Source: Acidobacteriota bacterium
Lineage (GTDB): Bacteria; Acidobacteriota; Blastocatellia; RBC074
DNA: 17,401 bases
Direction of reading: 5' to 3'
Assembly: GCA_022614735.1 (NCBI GenBank)
Contig: JAKEHZ010000248.1
Location: 1-17,401 of the forward strand
Each line of letters starts with the position of its first letter. The first letter of the stretch is position 1. The notes beneath the pieces were generated by a model. That model did no database searches. It saw nothing but the letters and a program-made list of their open reading frames with translations, and was not told the DNA's origin. The translations under genes and the position numbers were made by a program. Positions 15,261 through 17,401 of this stretch are shown piece by piece.

Positions 15261-15274
15261 CCCGCTCACGCGGG
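15261..15274. other. Small hairpin between SRPBCC gene and pntA1
   Basis: CCCGC (15261-15265) and GCGGG (15270-15274) can pair around a TCAC loop in the 54-bp gap between the two - strand genes. No T tract follows, so it is at best an mRNA structure and not a clear terminator. Confidence 0.4.
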
Positions 15275-15287
15275 CAGAGCTGAAAGA

Positions 15288-15725
15288 TTATCGACCCTCT
15301 GCAAATTTCTTGAATTGAGTCATGAGTTTTTTGATTCGCTTCCTGATCGTTCCTCTCATGAGGGGTGAGAGAAGCTTCCATGTAAAACCATAAAAGCTGA
15401 TCTCGCAATCCATCACCCATTTTGTTTTGCTGGCACCCAGACTGAAGAACTTGTTGCTGACTTTGTTGGCAGCCTGCGATGTTAAATAGATGCAGGAAAA
15501 TTCGGTTGGTTCATTCCAACTGGTGATGGTTTCAGTCATGGCAATCTCGCGACCCTTCTCCTCGTAGATGAGTATGGAACCGGCTCCGGCCTCTCGATGT
15601 CTGCCAGCCTGGCGTTCGTACTTTTTCAATGTCGGTTGCCATTTTTTTAAATTTTCCGGATTACCAAAAATTTTCCAAACATCATCCCTTTTTCTATTGA
15701 TGATGATCTCGTTCCCGATTTTCAT
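15288..15725 (-). CDS. SRPBCC (START-like) family protein
   Basis: Encodes 145 residues, a typical size for polyketide-cyclase/dehydrase-like SRPBCC proteins, which form a helix-grip fold around a hydrophobic ligand. The N terminus (MKIGNEIIINRKRDDVWKIF) and the following NPENLKKWQPTLKKYE fit the usual first strand, helix and W motif of the fold. A strong ribosome binding site (AGGAGAAG) lies about six bases before ATG 15725. There is no signal peptide. It precedes the transhydrogenase genes on the same strand by 54 bp and might be co-transcribed. The ligand is unknown. Confidence 0.75.
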   Translation of the reverse strand: MKIGNEIIINRKRDDVWKIFGNPENLKKWQPTLKKYERQAGRHREAGAGSILIYEEKGREIAMTETITSWNEPTEFSCIYLTSQAANKVSNKFFSLGASKTKWVMDCEISFYGFTWKLLSPLMRGTIRKRIKKLMTQFKKFAEGR

Positions 15726-15877
15726 GGTTGCTTCTCCTGTGAAGACTTGGCCAATTGTTTGTCATCACCAACAATTTGTGAGGAAATCACGGGAAGCATA
15801 GTTTTGAAAACGGGCGCAGTATAATGATGGTCTAGGGCTGATGCAAATGGGATTTGAAATTTCCTGGTGCAAACGGA

Positions 15878-15906
15878 TTTCGTTTGTTTCGTATTCTCTC
15901 TTCATT
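15878..15906 (+). repeat. Dispersed 29-bp T-rich repeat, copy 2
   Basis: Identical over 29 bases to 43-71, in the same orientation, nearly 16 kb away. It is in the gene-free stretch upstream of the SRPBCC gene, with no neighbouring transposase or other mobility gene in the window. Confidence 0.85.
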
Positions 15907-15997
15907 TTCTTCCTCCCAAAATCTCAGCGCTCTTGATCAGGAAGCCCTCAAGTCGTAGAATCACTTTGCCTATCCGGACAGGTTGCACTTAAGTGGA

Positions 15998-16197
15998 CGG
16001 CCTCTCGGAGGCCGGAGTTCCTACACCTTCAATGCCCGCGAGGGCCGAAACGAGGAGGTGGCATATAGAAATAGACTCACAATTTGATTCGCTTTCACTG
16101 GCGCATTCCTGCGCCATATGATCGCATCTCCTGATGCGATGCTGGGTAATGAGCTTCAGCGTGCGCAGGCAAATCGCGATGCCTGCGCACGCAAGCT
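15998..16197. repeat. Cluster of four hairpins
   Basis: Four perfect inverted repeats follow one another. CGGCCTC-TCG-GAGGCCG is at 15998-16014, TGGCGCA-TTCC-TGCGCCA at 16099-16116, and ATCGCATC-TCCT-GATGCGAT at 16121-16140. The fourth is a 13-bp stem (16159-16171 with 16180-16192) around an 8-nt loop, extended by AGCTT/AAGCT (16152-16156 and 16193-16197). The pyrimidine loops TTCC and TCCT recall the TTCC loop of the hairpin at 307-328. The last hairpin, about 60 bp past the epimerase stop, could end that transcript. Confidence 0.8.
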
Positions 16198-16256
16198 AGC
16201 AGGCAAGTCAGCCGATCCCACCAACCCCCACTAACTGACGATGCATCTATGCCCAT

Positions 16257-17165
16257 TCAATGACCCAGCAGGTCTTTTAAGGCCGGCCTGAGCATCTGGT
16301 AAGTGAACTCGTATCCTGATTCCAATGCAACTCGGGGAACAACTCTTTGGCTGCTCAAAACGACTTCTGCCATCTCGCCCATCAAAATTTTTAATGCCAG
16401 TTCCGGGACTGGGAAGAAGACCGGCCGGTTTAACACGTTTGCCAATACTTCTGTGAACTCTTTATTATTGACAATTCCGGGAGCTACTCCATTGATCGGC
16501 CCACTCAGTTCCGGTGTGAGCAACGCGTGTCTGAAAATCCCGACTATATCGTCGATATGAATCCAGGGAAACCACTGTCTTCCGCTTCCAAGTCGCCCGC
16601 CAATCCCCAGTTTGAAAGGCAACAGCATTTTTTCAAGAGCGCCGCCGTTCGGACTCAGCACCACCCCTGTTCTTACCAGTGAGACTCTTAATCCAAATTC
16701 CCGGGCACGTAAGGCCTCTCGCTCCCACTGCTCACTCACTTCACAGAGAAAGCCTTCTCCATTGGCAGATCGTTCATCTATCTGCTCGTCACCGCGATCA
16801 CCATAAAACCCTACTGCCGATGCACTCACCATTACCTTTGGGCGATCAGCCAGGTCTATCAAACCATCAACCAGATGTCGCGTTCCCCTCACGCGAGAGT
16901 CGCGAATTCGTCTCTTTTGCTCATCAGTCCAGCGCGATGCTGCAACCGATTCACCCGCGAGATGTATGACTGCCTCAACCCCGTCCCAGACTTCGGCTGA
17001 TGGAGGACCATGTTCCGGATTCCAGCCAAAAACCCTCCCTTCACTCAGAAATCGTGCGCTCTCCGGACGGCGCGAGAGCACAACAATCTGGTGGCCTTCG
17101 CTGGCAAGTCGCTGACAAATGGCCCTACCAATCAACCCTGTTGCGCCTGTAACCAGAAGCTTCAT
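16257..17165 (-). CDS. TIGR01777 family epimerase (atypical SDR, YfcH-like)
   Basis: Encodes 302 residues from ATG 17165, close to the family length; a TTG six bases upstream is less likely, and AAGGGA lies about nine bases before the ATG. The N-terminal NAD(P)-binding motif TGATGLIG covers residues 6-13 (GxxGxxG at 7-13). Other family hallmarks follow: VIHLAGESVAASRWTDEQKRRIRDSRV, SASAVGFYGDRG, RTGVVLSPNGGALEKMLLPFKLGIGGRLGSGRQWFPWIHIDDI and INGVAPGIVNNKEF, with a DUF1731-like C-terminal end (PVPELALKILMGEMAEVVLSSQRVVP). These are cytoplasmic nucleotide-sugar-epimerase-like proteins of uncertain substrate. The gene stands alone, with gene-free repeat-bearing sequence on both sides. Confidence 0.9.
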   Translation of the reverse strand: MKLLVTGATGLIGRAICQRLASEGHQIVVLSRRPESARFLSEGRVFGWNPEHGPPSAEVWDGVEAVIHLAGESVAASRWTDEQKRRIRDSRVRGTRHLVDGLIDLADRPKVMVSASAVGFYGDRGDEQIDERSANGEGFLCEVSEQWEREALRAREFGLRVSLVRTGVVLSPNGGALEKMLLPFKLGIGGRLGSGRQWFPWIHIDDIVGIFRHALLTPELSGPINGVAPGIVNNKEFTEVLANVLNRPVFFPVPELALKILMGEMAEVVLSSQRVVPRVALESGYEFTYQMLRPALKDLLGH

Positions 17166-17306
17166 AAGCAAAATCCCTTTGAAACTATCGTCCTAGATTT
17201 TTAAGATTTATTCACAAAATCCTGCACACAATCTGTATTTGTTCAAGTCAGATTCCGACAAATCCGAGATTTCGATAGATACTGTTGTAATGCCTAAGTA
17301 AGTGGT

Positions 17307-17401
17307 GGCAATTCACCACGGATTGACACGGATGCGACGGATGAGCGCGGATTAAATCCGTGAAAATCCGTCGCATCCGTGTCAATCCGTGGTGAATTGC
17401 C
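17307..17401. repeat. Perfect 36-bp palindrome of CGGAT units at the right edge
   Basis: The arms 17307-17342 and 17366-17401 are exact reverse complements with a 23-nt loop. The loop holds a further small hairpin, CGGAT-TAA-ATCCG (17348-17360). CGGAT recurs about every 9-10 bp across the left arm and loop. The window ends with the last base of the palindrome, so it may extend further. It lies upstream of the epimerase gene. Confidence 0.85.

Larger units (their letters stand above)
15726..16256. other. Gene-free region with repeat and hairpin cluster
   Basis: No coding region is supported in these 531 bp. They hold a 29-bp repeat identical to one near the left end (15878-15906), a 10-bp palindrome CACTTAAGTG (15986-15995) and four hairpins between 15998 and 16197. 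The promoter of the SRPBCC gene and the 3' end of the epimerase transcript should also lie here, but I cannot place them precisely. Confidence 0.7.

Overview
The window looks like chromosomal DNA of an Acidobacteriota bacterium, probably class Blastocatellia. The best evidence is the C-terminal domain of the large secreted metalloprotease at 3216-5258. It resembles the TIGR03437 family, which is strongly expanded in Acidobacteria. A split pntA1/pntA2/pntB transhydrogenase, a TPR-CHAT protein, a zinc-finger anti-sigma factor and many secreted proteins also fit. The assignment is inference from family content; no rRNA or tRNA gene is present.

Layout on the + strand: 1-391 is a gene-free, repeat-rich leader. 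It is followed by a secreted sialidase-like BNR protein (392-1675), a membrane-anchored coiled-coil protein of unknown function (1838-2377), a 40-bp perfect palindrome that looks like a terminator (2386-2470), and a secreted pair of an unknown protein (2610-3182) and a matrixin-like zinc protease (3216-5258). On the - strand, a stand-alone small domain (6734-6486) and a trypsin-like (Nal1-type) protease carrying the same domain at its N terminus (6452-5376) form a two-gene unit. On the + strand again is a signal-peptide-bearing TPR-CHAT protein (6931-9621). It converges, with a 10-bp gap, on a - strand sigma factor / membrane anti-sigma pair (12130-11060 and 10945-9632). Upstream of these on the - strand are an SRPBCC protein (15725-15288) and the proton-translocating transhydrogenase genes pntA1, pntA2 and pntB (15233-12193). 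A TIGR01777 epimerase (17165-16257) lies near the right end.

The most interesting protein arrangement is the TPR-CHAT putative protease beside a transmembrane zinc-finger anti-sigma factor and its sigma factor. Predicted topology puts the CHAT domain and the anti-sigma C-terminal domain on the same (outer) side of the membrane. This suggests a protease, anti-sigma, sigma cascade, reminiscent in parts list of the Csx29/Csx30/sigma branch of type III-E CRISPR but without CRISPR.

The most striking DNA feature is the density of perfect inverted repeats between genes. Three are built from tandem 7-bp units (CAGTTTT, GATGCTA, AGTTCGC), one is a nested double hairpin, one is a 36-bp palindrome at the right edge, and four hairpins cluster in the gap at 15726-16256. 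A conserved 39-bp box occurs twice (257-295 and 13965-14003), each time sandwiched between two hairpins whose sequences differ between the sites. A TTTGTTTCGT-type dispersed repeat occurs at least three times, once forming the 3' end of the anti-sigma gene.
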